From contig NZ_LR732912.1 in the NCBI RefSeq assembly GCF_902506065.1, forward strand, positions 3,687,406-3,751,405: DNA of 64,000 nt. Reading direction: 5' to 3'. How positions within the stretch are numbered: the stretch's first letter is position 1; each line of letters opens with the position of its first letter. This document shows, in pieces, positions 8,873 through 16,187 of the stretch. The notes beneath the pieces are model-generated. The model had not been told where the DNA came from, did not search any database, and saw only the letters and a list, made by a program, of their open reading frames with translations. The translations under genes were made by a program, and so were the position numbers. The stretch is from Arthrobacter sp. 9V. Lineage in GTDB: Bacteria > Actinomycetota > Actinomycetes > Actinomycetales > Micrococcaceae.

Positions 8873-8931
8873 GGTGCGGAGCCGATGTTCCGCACCTGTC
8901 ATTGATGCCTTCCAGGCGGCTCTTGATTAGT

Positions 8932-9384
8932 TCACCCGAGTCGGGCCCGGACCGTCGCTTTGTCCACCTTCAGTTCTTCCAAGAGGGCAGACACAGGATC
9001 GTGTTCTTCGCGGTCCAAAAGCGCCACCAGAAGGTTCGATGTAGTAATCTGCCGGGACTTCTGCCCCATTGCCTGTTTCACCATGTTCGCCATCACTTCC
9101 TTGGCTCCTGAACTAAACGGCGGCTTCCTACCCGTTGTTGGCATCGAGGCCCCCTTTAGATCCCCTGCTTCAAGGCCGATTGCCTTCAAGGCTGCGGCAT
9201 CCAACCGGGACGCTGCCTTATGTGCATCTTCCAGTGAAATACCGAGGACTGCAGAGGGTTGCGGTTCATGGAGCGCCCCTAATAGCAGGTGCTCGGTCCC
9301 CAACCGTTTATCGCCCCGGCTTCGGGCTTCTTCCATGGCGTACCCCACGATCCTGCGTGTGTCGCCGGCAAATTTTTCAAACAT
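8932..9384 (-). CDS. Clp-N (ClpR) domain protein
   Basis: 150 residues carrying one or two Clp N-terminal repeats (MFEKFAGDTRRIVGYAMEEA, then KRLGTEHLLLGAL near residue 26; a second repeat after residue 75 includes AKEVMANMVKQAMGQKSRQI). There is no AAA+ module, so it is a stand-alone Clp-N protein that could bind substrates or regulate Clp chaperones. It lies 8 bp downstream of a small HTH gene on the same strand and is surely cotranscribed with it. Its exact function is unknown. Confidence 0.85.
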   Translation of the reverse strand: MFEKFAGDTRRIVGYAMEEARSRGDKRLGTEHLLLGALHEPQPSAVLGISLEDAHKAASRLDAAALKAIGLEAGDLKGASMPTTGRKPPFSSGAKEVMANMVKQAMGQKSRQITTSNLLVALLDREEHDPVSALLEELKVDKATVRARLG

Positions 9385-9392
9385 GGCTCAAC

Positions 9393-9596
9393 TCACTCCT
9401 TGTATTTAGCGTGTACCGATTGTCGGGAGACACCCAAGGCGTCACCGATCTGCTCCCACGTCCAACCCTGCTCGCGAGCCGCTCTGACGTGGATGGCCTC
9501 CACCTGCTCCGCCAAGCGGTGAAGTGCTCCCACCGCCCGAAGACCAACGGCGGGATTCGTCGAATGGATCTGTTCGGAAAGTTCGTCAGCTTCCAT
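9393..9596 (-). CDS. Small helix-turn-helix regulator paired with the Clp-N protein
   Basis: 67 residues ending in a helix-turn-helix, TWEQIGDALGVSRQSVHAKY. The open frame reaches 9671, but the ATG at 9596 is preferred. A TTGACA/17 bp/TAGCCT promoter on the minus strand (9627-9632 and 9604-9609) ends only 7 nt before this ATG, so translation from the longer start is impossible from that promoter and the transcript would be leaderless. Two near-identical palindromic sites cover the promoter, suggesting autoregulation of this gene and the Clp-N gene behind it. Confidence 0.75.
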   Translation of the reverse strand: MEADELSEQIHSTNPAVGLRAVGALHRLAEQVEAIHVRAAREQGWTWEQIGDALGVSRQSVHAKYKE

Positions 9597-9599
9597 GCT

Positions 9600-9644
9600 T
9601 GTCAGGCTAGACTGACAACCATGCGGTGTCAATCTAGCCTGACA
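9600..9644 (-). promoter_or_regulatory. Promoter and twin operator of the HTH/Clp-N operon
   Basis: On the minus strand, TTGACA (9632-9627) and TAGCCT (9609-9604) are separated by 17 bp, and the ATG begins 7 nt after the -10 box. Two 18-bp arms, TGTCAGGCTAGACTGACA at 9600-9617 and TGTCAATCTAGCCTGACA at 9627-9644, are inverted copies with one mismatch. Each arm is also internally palindromic (TGTCAG-N6-CTGACA). One arm covers the -10 box and the other the -35 box. Confidence 0.7.
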
Positions 9645-9671
9645 AAGTTGCTGTTGGCCGCGGCGTTCCAA

Positions 9672-10235
9672 GACGTCTGGTTAGCTTGAACCACCGGGAA
9701 GCATCGCGAGGAAAGGGCAGACTTTTGGGAGCAGCATTCAGCACGACAATGTTCAGCATCGCTTTCCTGGTTGTTGCCGGGCTTCTGAAAATGCTGGCTT
9801 CGCAGATCGAATCAGGCCGTCGCCGCAGAAATTGGACCACCGGCGGGTTAAACACCTATACATTTTTTAGCGCACATAGGGCTACACGCCCATGGTTGCT
9901 TATTGCTCGTCTTCCGGCGTCACCTTAATCTCACGGCTGCCATTCACCCCTATTCGCGCTTCTGACAATTCCGTGATGCGTTGCTGACCAAACGTGTGGG
10001 CGCCCATCGATAAGATGAGACGAAACCAAAGGTCAGGAAGGCTTGTTGTGGGGAACAACCCGATAAAAGTGGTGCCCGAAAAGAACACCGGACGCAGACT
10101 TGGCGTGCGCTTATCGCGCCGGCCATCATTGGCTTGACCGTTCATCGCACCTCGGAAATGAACGTCGCCATCCGCGTCGCCTCTCCGCCTCCGGCACGCG
10201 AACACAACCAACCCCAGCCTCCCGCATAGCGAGAA
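9672..10235. other. 564-bp spacer without a supported gene
   Basis: Only short frames of atypical composition are present. A plus-strand frame at 9686-9928 has one hydrophobic stretch, and a minus-strand frame ending at 9900 has a plausible-looking C-terminus (ITELSEARIGVNGSREIKVT). Neither has a good ribosome site or a family I recognise. Base composition is lower in GC than the flanks, which fits decayed or acquired DNA. Confidence 0.4.
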
Positions 10236-10544
10236 ATGAACATGGAACTTCTTGACGCGCACACAGTTGTGATCTCTGCCGTCCTTCTGGTGCACTTCAC
10301 AGGTGTGATGATCGTGGCCGCCTCCATTGCTGGCCTGGTGATCTCACTTTTTATCGTCGTCCTTGGCGTTCACTCCATACGAACAACGTGGGAACTTACG
10401 CAAAACTGGCGTAGCAGGGGCCGCTTCTACGGCAGCGTCAAAAAGGTTCTTGGCCTGTTGAAGGCAGGGGCTCTGGCAGTACGTCCTCTGATAATTGAGG
10501 CACGACGACGAATCAGCCAGCTGTTTACGTTCAAGCCCGAGTAG
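10236..10544 (+). CDS. Hypothetical small membrane protein
   Basis: A 102-residue frame with a long hydrophobic region at about residues 10-46 (VVISAVLLVHFTGVMIVAAS and LVISLFIVVLGV) and a basic C-terminal half rich in Arg and Lys. No family recognised. The start ATGAACATG has only a weak upstream AGCGAGA. It is convergent with the DUF3806 gene. Confidence 0.4.
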   Translation: MNMELLDAHTVVISAVLLVHFTGVMIVAASIAGLVISLFIVVLGVHSIRTTWELTQNWRSRGRFYGSVKKVLGLLKAGALAVRPLIIEARRRISQLFTFKPE

Positions 10545-10554
10545 GCCACAGCGA

Positions 10555-11019
10555 TTAGCCGCGCCCGCCGAACTGTTTGTAGACCGCACCGGCCAACACG
10601 GGAATGAAGTCCCCATCTTCACCCAACGCCCACCGCTTCTCGACAGCGTTCAGCGGGTAGACCAACACGTTGTTCTGCTCGGAGTGCAGCGCCATCTCAC
10701 GTCCCAGAGAGTCCTCTGCAATGACCCACCGCAGAGGTGTCGTCCTTACCAGCAGCTCGCCGTAGGCGACGCCGGCCGCGCTGCAGTACGGCTCCTGAAG
10801 TTCCGCATGGGTGCCCTCCGGGGAGGTCTGCCAGGTCGCGTAAACGAGCTCGTAGAACTCAGCCACGCTAGCCGGGTCCTCAAGGTTCACTTCTGCCTGG
10901 TCCGCCAACTTTATGTGGTTAGCCAGGAATGCCTTGTGGTCATCGCTGAGCTCGGAGTAGACCGGGCGCTCCACGTCCTCCACAGGGGTGGAGACAGTCT
11001 TCTTCCTAAAAAATCCCAT
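10555..11019 (-). CDS. DUF3806-domain protein
   Basis: 154-residue soluble protein resembling the DUF3806 family of unknown function (recalled, not searched). The recognisable part runs from about residue 58 to the end, including YCSAAGVAYGELLV and RWVIAEDSLGREMALHS. The N-terminus, MGFFRKK, is typical of small actinobacterial cytosolic proteins. It appears monocistronic; the next gene upstream is tRNA-Thr. Confidence 0.7.
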   Translation of the reverse strand: MGFFRKKTVSTPVEDVERPVYSELSDDHKAFLANHIKLADQAEVNLEDPASVAEFYELVYATWQTSPEGTHAELQEPYCSAAGVAYGELLVRTTPLRWVIAEDSLGREMALHSEQNNVLVYPLNAVEKRWALGEDGDFIPVLAGAVYKQFGGRG

Positions 11020-11141
11020 GCAGCATAGCTAACCAGCCCTAAGCGCCGGGCGCCGAATCGGTTTCGCACAATGCAGGCGGCTGGATTCAGCTTCGAGCAA
11101 CCTTCCAAGTTTTGGTCGAGACCCCCACTTCAAACACGAGA

Positions 11142-11182
11142 AACCCCTCCGTTCCGGGCAAAATCGCCGGAATGGAGGGGTT
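11142..11182 (-). terminator. Terminator after tRNA-Thr(TGT)
   Basis: Arms AACCCCTCCGTTCCGG (11142-11157) and CCGGAATGGAGGGGTT (11167-11182) pair with one mismatch around a 9-nt loop, directly 3' of the tRNA on the minus strand and followed there by TCTCGTGTTTG. Confidence 0.75.
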
Positions 11183-11184
11183 CG

Positions 11185-11261
11185 TGGAGCCCCCTGTCGG
11201 ATTCGAACCGACGACCCCCGCTTTACAAGAGCGGTGCTCTGGCCAACTGAGCTAAGGAGGC
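11185..11261 (-). tRNA. tRNA-Thr (anticodon TGT), CCA encoded
   Basis: The minus strand gives a full cloverleaf: acceptor GCCTCCT pairing with AGGGGGC, D arm GCTC/GAGC, anticodon loop CTTGTAA with TGT, and T arm with GGTTCGAATCC. Discriminator T and CCA are encoded at 11188-11185. Anticodon TGT reads threonine ACA codons. Confidence 0.95.
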
Positions 11262-11395
11262 ACGCTTCGGTTACCCGAAGCAAAGCGCGAAACAGCGCTA
11301 GATAAGGTTAGCCCAGACCATCCCCCTCAACGAAATTCACCGCTCCAAGACAGCCAAGGCACCTCAAAGCAGGCACCAAAACAGCCAACGACAAC

Positions 11396-11423
11396 GGCCG
11401 GCCACCCGCAAGGGTGACCGGCC
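11396..11423 (-). terminator. Terminator of the DsbA-like gene
   Basis: GGCCGGCCACCC (11396-11407) and GGGTGACCGGCC (11412-11423) form a 12-bp stem with one non-canonical pair and a GCAA/TTGC loop, 22 bp beyond the stop codon of the minus-strand gene. The tail is only moderately T-rich. Confidence 0.6.
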
Positions 11424-11445
11424 GCCCTCGTGCATTCCGCGAGTG

Positions 11446-12327
11446 TTAGCCCTTGGCGGTGATTGCCGTCTGGATCTCGGCGTTCAGGTCCGACTTACCG
11501 TCCCACTGCTTGCCGTCGATGAATACGGTGGGTGTACCGGTGACGCCGATTGCCGCAGCTTCCTGGGTGGCAACCTTCACCCACGGACGGAACTGCTTGC
11601 TTTCGATGCAGGAGTCGATGTTGGCGGCACCGATTTCGGTGGCCATCTTCTTGAGGTCGTTGTCGGAGATGCCTGCTCCGCCTTCAGCCGGCTGGCGTTC
11701 GAAGAGCAGGTTGAAGAAGTCAGCGTATTTCTCGGGCGAGGAGTTCACTACGCAGGCAGCAGCGTTGGCCGCGCGTGAGGAGTAGTTGGTGGTGGACTGG
11801 CGGTCCAGGAAGCCGAGCGCGCGGTATTCGACGGAGATTTTGCCTTCGTTGCGAAGGTTGGTGAGGGATTCGCCATAGGCGGTCTCAAACTGCTTGCAGA
11901 CGGGGCAGATGAAGTCGATGTAGGCAATGACCTTGACGGGCTTGCCGGCCTCGGCTTCGCCGCCCGGAACGGTTACCGTAGCCGGCTTGGTGGCAAGGGG
12001 TGCCGGGACGTCAGCCACGTTGACGGTGGCGGGTTCCGATTTCACCACTTCGGTGTTTGCCAGCAATGTGACACCGCCGTGGACGTTGCCGTTGGCCGGC
12101 GTCGGACCCTGATCGGGTACAGCCCCGTTGTTGTTCTGGGCGCCTCCAACAAACACAAAGAAGATGATGACGACGATTGCCACCACGGCCGCCACGATGC
12201 CCCAGCCGACAAGAAGCTTGTTCCGCTTCTCCTTCTTCAGCTGTTCTTCGCGGATTGCGCGTGCTTTCTCCCGGGCCTGGGCGGTCTTTTCGGCCTTGGA
12301 CAGGCGTGATTCGTTTGCGGGGCTCAT
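11446..12327 (-). CDS. DsbA-family thioredoxin-fold membrane protein
   Basis: Extracytoplasmic thiol-disulfide oxidoreductase, 293 residues. A charged, Lys-rich cytoplasmic N-terminus is followed by one membrane segment (LLVGWGIVAAVVAIVVIIFF, about residues 38-60), a variable linker, and a thioredoxin fold with the active site CPVC in DFICPVCKQFE. The cis-Pro side has GVTGTPTVFIDGK. The frame is open to 12372, but the ATG at 12327 has a GAGGA ribosome site 5-6 bp upstream. It is divergent from otsA. Likely role: oxidative folding of secreted proteins. Confidence 0.9.
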   Translation of the reverse strand: MSPANESRLSKAEKTAQAREKARAIREEQLKKEKRNKLLVGWGIVAAVVAIVVIIFFVFVGGAQNNNGAVPDQGPTPANGNVHGGVTLLANTEVVKSEPATVNVADVPAPLATKPATVTVPGGEAEAGKPVKVIAYIDFICPVCKQFETAYGESLTNLRNEGKISVEYRALGFLDRQSTTNYSSRAANAAACVVNSSPEKYADFFNLLFERQPAEGGAGISDNDLKKMATEIGAANIDSCIESKQFRPWVKVATQEAAAIGVTGTPTVFIDGKQWDGKSDLNAEIQTAITAKG

Positions 12328-12504
12328 CAGTTCCTCGGGGTATTCGACGTCAACGTGCATAGCTTGGGGCAACAGGGGTCAGTTTACGGGAGCAAACTTG
12401 AAGGTTTGCCCATGCCTTATGACCCCGTTGTTGAACGATCAAGTGCCGGAGATGATTCCGCTAGTAGGCTGGGAGTTGAGTCACAGCAACCCCAGGGAGC
12501 GTTA

Positions 12505-14007
12505 ATGCAGGATCCGGCAAGCGAAAAACTCAGTACCGAACAGGGCTCCGAGGCTTCTCCCACGAAGAAGCCCACGGCGAACAAGTTCGATTTCATGGTG
12601 GTTTCCAACAGGCTGCCCGTTGATCGGTGCAGCAGTGACGGAAATGACGACGGCGGAGATGGCTGGCGTCGTTCGCCCGGCGGCCTGGTCACGGCACTCG
12701 CTCCGATGATGACAAAGTCCGACGGCGCGTGGGTGGGTTGGCATGGCGCCCCGGACGAAACGGTGCGCCCCTTCAGCCATGAGGGCATGGACCTGGTCCC
12801 GGTCCAGCTCAGCAGCCACGAAGTTGAGCTGTATTACGAGGGCTTTTCCAATGCCACCATCTGGCCGCTCTACCACGACGTCATCGCACCGCCGGAGTTC
12901 CACCGTACGTGGTGGGATTCTTACCGTCAGGTCAACAAGAAGTTTGCTGACGCCATCATTCGCCATGCCGCCGAGGACGCAACTGTCTGGGTCCAGGACT
13001 ACCAGCTTCAGCTGGTTCCCCGGATGCTCCGCGAGGTCCGACCGGACCTGAAGATCGGGTTCTTCAACCACATCCCGTTCCCTCCCCCGGAGATCTTCGC
13101 GCAGCTTCCGTGGCGCAAGGAAATCATTGACGGTTTGCTGGGTGCTGACCTTCTGGGCTTCCAGCGCCCCAGCGATGCCGGCAATTTCATGCGCTCTGCC
13201 CGCCGCTTCCTGGGCGCCAGCGTTAAGCAGCAGCAGGTTCACGTGAAGGGCCCGGACGGGGAGGTCACCCACATCGCCCGGGCGCAGGCGTTCCCCATTT
13301 CCATTGACGTTGACCAGATCCGCGAGCTCGCGTCCAGGCCGGACATCATTGAGCGGGCCAAGCAGATCCGCAAGGACCTGGGTGATCCCAAGACCATCCT
13401 GCTTGGCGTTGACCGGCTGGATTACACCAAGGGAATCGGCCACCGTCTCAAGGCCTTTGAGGAACTCCTCCGCGAAGGCAGCATCAAGGTGGAGGACGCA
13501 ACCCTTATTCAGGTGGCAAGCCCCAGCCGCGAACGCGTGGAGCAGTACAGACTGCTGCGCGAGGAAATCGAAGGCACGGTAGGCCACATCAACGGCACCT
13601 ACGACACCATCCAGAACACGGCCGTCCGCTACCTTCACCACAGCTACCCGGTGGAGGAAATGGTGGCGCTGTACCTGGCCGCGGATGTCATGCTCGTGAC
13701 AGCACTGCGCGACGGAATGAATCTGGTGGCGAAGGAGTACGTCACCGCCAGGTCCCAGGACGACGGCGCTCTGGTACTCAGCGAGTTCGCCGGCGCGGCG
13801 GACCAGCTCAAGCAGGCACTCCTGATCAACCCACACGACATCGACGGCCTCAAGTCGGCCATCCTGCGCGCAGTAAACCTTCCGCCCAAGGAAGCCCGCC
13901 GCCGCATGAAGCTGATGCGCAAGCAGATTTTGGACCACGACGTCGATCACTGGTCGGCTGAGTTCCTGGCCGCATTGGAGGAAAAGGTGGTGCGCGATGA
14001 CAGCTGA
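12505..14007 (+). CDS. otsA: Trehalose-6-phosphate synthase
   Basis: GT20 enzyme that joins UDP- or ADP-glucose to glucose-6-phosphate. Motifs: MVVSNRLPVDR near residue 32, VWVQDYQLQLVPRML, GFFNHIPFPPPEIF, LLGVDRLDYTKGIGHR (donor binding), and ALRDGMNLVAKEY. The frame is open from 12355, but the ATG at 12505 has AGGGAG 6 bp upstream and gives 500 residues, the usual size; the upstream ATGs at 12355 and 12412 lack a site. otsB overlaps the last 11 bp. Confidence 0.95.
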   Translation: MQDPASEKLSTEQGSEASPTKKPTANKFDFMVVSNRLPVDRCSSDGNDDGGDGWRRSPGGLVTALAPMMTKSDGAWVGWHGAPDETVRPFSHEGMDLVPVQLSSHEVELYYEGFSNATIWPLYHDVIAPPEFHRTWWDSYRQVNKKFADAIIRHAAEDATVWVQDYQLQLVPRMLREVRPDLKIGFFNHIPFPPPEIFAQLPWRKEIIDGLLGADLLGFQRPSDAGNFMRSARRFLGASVKQQQVHVKGPDGEVTHIARAQAFPISIDVDQIRELASRPDIIERAKQIRKDLGDPKTILLGVDRLDYTKGIGHRLKAFEELLREGSIKVEDATLIQVASPSRERVEQYRLLREEIEGTVGHINGTYDTIQNTAVRYLHHSYPVEEMVALYLAADVMLVTALRDGMNLVAKEYVTARSQDDGALVLSEFAGAADQLKQALLINPHDIDGLKSAILRAVNLPPKEARRRMKLMRKQILDHDVDHWSAEFLAALEEKVVRDDS

Positions 14008-14794
14008 AAACCTTTCCTTGTCACCGGAATTGCTGGATGCCGTCCGGCGCATTTCCACCACGGAGCACCTTTTGGTTGCCCTCGATTTCGACGGTACGCT
14101 CTCCCCGCTGGTTGATCGCGCGGAGGACGCACGCCCCCTGCCCAGGTCCGCAGCGGCATTGGAGGCTCTGGCTCAACTTCCACGCACGACGACGGCACTC
14201 ATCTCAGGCCGGGCATTGGACAGTTTGCGGCTGGTCGCCTCGCCGCCGGCGGACACGCTGCTGATCGGCAGCCATGGTGCCGAGGTTTGGCTCGGCGAGG
14301 GGTCCTTGGGCTTGGAACTGGACGATGAGCAGCGCAGAAAACTGGCTGCGGTCCGCGAGGTTCTGGCGGAAATCGTGACCATCGCTCCGGGGACGTTGCT
14401 CGAGGACAAACCTGCCGGCGTCGTCCTCCACACGAGAATGGCTGACGACGACGTTGCCGAAGACGCCGTTGAGGCCGCCACCCGGGTGCTCCGCGAGCAC
14501 CCGGGTGTCTACCTGAAAACGGGCAAGCGCGTTCTGGAAACCTCCGTGGTCCATGCGTCCAAGGGCGAGGCTGTGGAGTTCCTCCGGCAGGCGACCGGCG
14601 CCACAGCCATCCTGTTTGCCGGCGACGACGTCACTGATGAGGATGCGCTTGGACGGCTGATGGGCGATGACATTGGCATCAAAGTAGGCTTGGACTTCAC
14701 TCAGGCGCAATACCGGGTGGAAGCTCCCGTGCACGTGGCGGAGCTGCTGGAAGCCCTGTTGCGGGAGCGTCGGCAGGTCACCGCTGAGGCCTGA
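13997..14794 (+). CDS. otsB: Trehalose-6-phosphate phosphatase
   Basis: HAD-superfamily phosphatase, 265 residues, that removes phosphate from trehalose-6-phosphate to release trehalose. The nucleophile motif is DFDGTLSPLVD near residue 30; motif II is ALISGRALD; the metal-binding motif is FAGDDVTDEDAL near residue 214. The start overlaps the end of otsA, so the two are translationally coupled, and two hairpins follow. Confidence 0.94.
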   Translation: MTAENLSLSPELLDAVRRISTTEHLLVALDFDGTLSPLVDRAEDARPLPRSAAALEALAQLPRTTTALISGRALDSLRLVASPPADTLLIGSHGAEVWLGEGSLGLELDDEQRRKLAAVREVLAEIVTIAPGTLLEDKPAGVVLHTRMADDDVAEDAVEAATRVLREHPGVYLKTGKRVLETSVVHASKGEAVEFLRQATGATAILFAGDDVTDEDALGRLMGDDIGIKVGLDFTQAQYRVEAPVHVAELLEALLRERRQVTAEA

Positions 14795-14872
14795 TGTGTG
14801 ATGAGCGCGATATGTGACGTTCGTAACATTTAGGTAGTTAGTCAAAAAGTCTGACATACTCTTGGATGTGAT

Positions 14873-14928
14873 GTGACGCACAGTACCGTGCGGCGTCACG
14901 CGATCCTCCCCGGCCATTGGCCGGGGAG
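14873..14928 (+). promoter_or_regulatory. Two consecutive hairpins between otsB and the msmK-like gene
   Basis: Hairpin 1: GTGACGCAC (14873-14881) with GTGCGGCGTCAC (14888-14899), one bulge. Hairpin 2: a perfect 10-bp stem CTCCCCGGCC (14906-14915) with GGCCGGGGAG (14919-14928) around ATT. Neither is followed by a T-run. They could terminate otsAB or act in the leader of the downstream ATPase gene, 72 bp further on. Confidence 0.5.
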
Positions 14929-15000
14929 TTCAACTGAAGAAAATGAACCATTCACAACGGATCGTCCGGCACGTACCTGCCGGTGAAGGGATTGATAACT

Positions 15001-16083
15001 GTGGCTACAGTTACTTTTGATAACGCTACGCGTCTGTACCCGGGCACAGATAAGCCCGCCGTCGATAAACTCAACATCGACATCGCCGATGGCGAATTCC
15101 TGGTCCTCGTTGGACCCTCCGGTTGCGGTAAGTCCACCTCGCTGCGCATGCTCGCAGGCCTTGAGGACGTCAACGCAGGCCGCATTCTGATCGGCGATCG
15201 CGACGTCACTGACGTGCCGCCGAAGGACCGCGACATCGCAATGGTCTTCCAGAACTATGCCCTTTACCCGCACATGACCGTTGCGGACAACATGGGCTTC
15301 GCACTGAAGATCGCCGGTATCTCCAAGGAAGAGCGCGCCGAGCGTGTTCGCGAAGCCGCCAAGCTTCTTGACCTCGAGCAGTACCTGGATCGCAAGCCGA
15401 AGGCACTCTCCGGTGGCCAGCGCCAGCGTGTTGCCATGGGCCGTGCAATCGTCCGTAACCCGCAGGTCTTCCTCATGGATGAGCCGCTTTCCAACCTTGA
15501 CGCCAAGCTCCGTGTGCAGACCCGTACGCAGATCGCATCCCTGACCCGCCGCCTCGGCGTCACCACGGTTTACGTCACACACGACCAGGTTGAGGCCATG
15601 ACCATGGGTGACCGCGTTGCCGTGCTGAAGGACGGGCTCCTGCAGCAGGTTGACACCCCGCGCAACCTCTACGATCGCCCGCAGAACGTCTTCGTTGCAG
15701 GCTTCATCGGTTCCCCGGCCATGAACCTCCTTGAACTGCCGGTCGTCGACGGCGGTGTCCAGTTCGGCGGAACGGTTTACCCCGTGCCGCGCGACGTCCT
15801 CGAAGAGGCTCACGGCCAGACCGTCACGGTTGGTTCGCGTCCGGAAGACCTCGAGACGGTGGGTAACGGCGAAGGCCTCCAGGTTGAGGTTGACGTGGTT
15901 GAAGAACTCGGTGCCGACGCTTACGTCTACGGCCACACCATCCTTGATGGCAAGAGCCACGACATCGTTGCACGCGTCGATGGCCGCCGCCCTCCGATGA
16001 AGGGTGAGTCCATCTTTGTTCGTCCGCAGTCCGGCCACGTGCACCTGTTCGACACCAAGACAGGTCTCCGCCTGGGCGACTAG
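15001..16083 (+). CDS. Carbohydrate ABC transporter ATPase (MsmK/UgpC type)
   Basis: Stand-alone ATPase of the CUT1 importer family, 360 residues. Walker A is GPSGCGKSTSLRMLAGLE, the signature is LSGGQRQRVAMGRA, Walker B is VFLMDEPLSNLD, and a C-terminal TOBE region follows from about residue 235. The GTG at 15001 is preferred over the GTG at 14983 because AAGGGA lies 9 bp upstream and the protein then begins MATVTFDNATRLY, the usual start. No permease or binding protein adjoins it. Such ATPases commonly energise several sugar importers, so it may serve the ATPase-less transporter at 3795-6958 (inference). Confidence 0.92.
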   Translation: MATVTFDNATRLYPGTDKPAVDKLNIDIADGEFLVLVGPSGCGKSTSLRMLAGLEDVNAGRILIGDRDVTDVPPKDRDIAMVFQNYALYPHMTVADNMGFALKIAGISKEERAERVREAAKLLDLEQYLDRKPKALSGGQRQRVAMGRAIVRNPQVFLMDEPLSNLDAKLRVQTRTQIASLTRRLGVTTVYVTHDQVEAMTMGDRVAVLKDGLLQQVDTPRNLYDRPQNVFVAGFIGSPAMNLLELPVVDGGVQFGGTVYPVPRDVLEEAHGQTVTVGSRPEDLETVGNGEGLQVEVDVVEELGADAYVYGHTILDGKSHDIVARVDGRRPPMKGESIFVRPQSGHVHLFDTKTGLRLGD

Positions 16084-16124
16084 TCCCACCGGCGCTGACG
16101 CGTCTGTACGTTCCGCATTTTGAT

Positions 16125-16154
16125 AGCGGCCCGACCCATCCCGGTCGGGCCGCT
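16125..16154 (+). terminator. Terminator of the msmK-like gene
   Basis: A perfect 12-bp stem, AGCGGCCCGACC (16125-16136) with GGTCGGGCCGCT (16143-16154), loop CATCCC, 42 bp after the stop codon. The tail is CTCGCGTTAACC, so there is no real U-run. Confidence 0.7.
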
Positions 16155-16187
16155 CTCGCGTTAACCTTTCTCCGGCGAAAGAACGGC

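Noticed and set aside
9686..9928. 80-codon plus-strand frame with a hydrophobic stretch
   Set aside because: No ribosome site, no family, and the C-terminal half looks random.
11029..11283. Small protein frame across the tRNA-Thr region
   Set aside because: It is a translation of the tRNA gene (LSSVGQSTALVKRGSSVRIR), a known false annotation.
12502..14061. Minus-strand frame of 519 codons opposite otsA
   Set aside because: Antisense shadow; otsA motifs are unambiguous on the plus strand.
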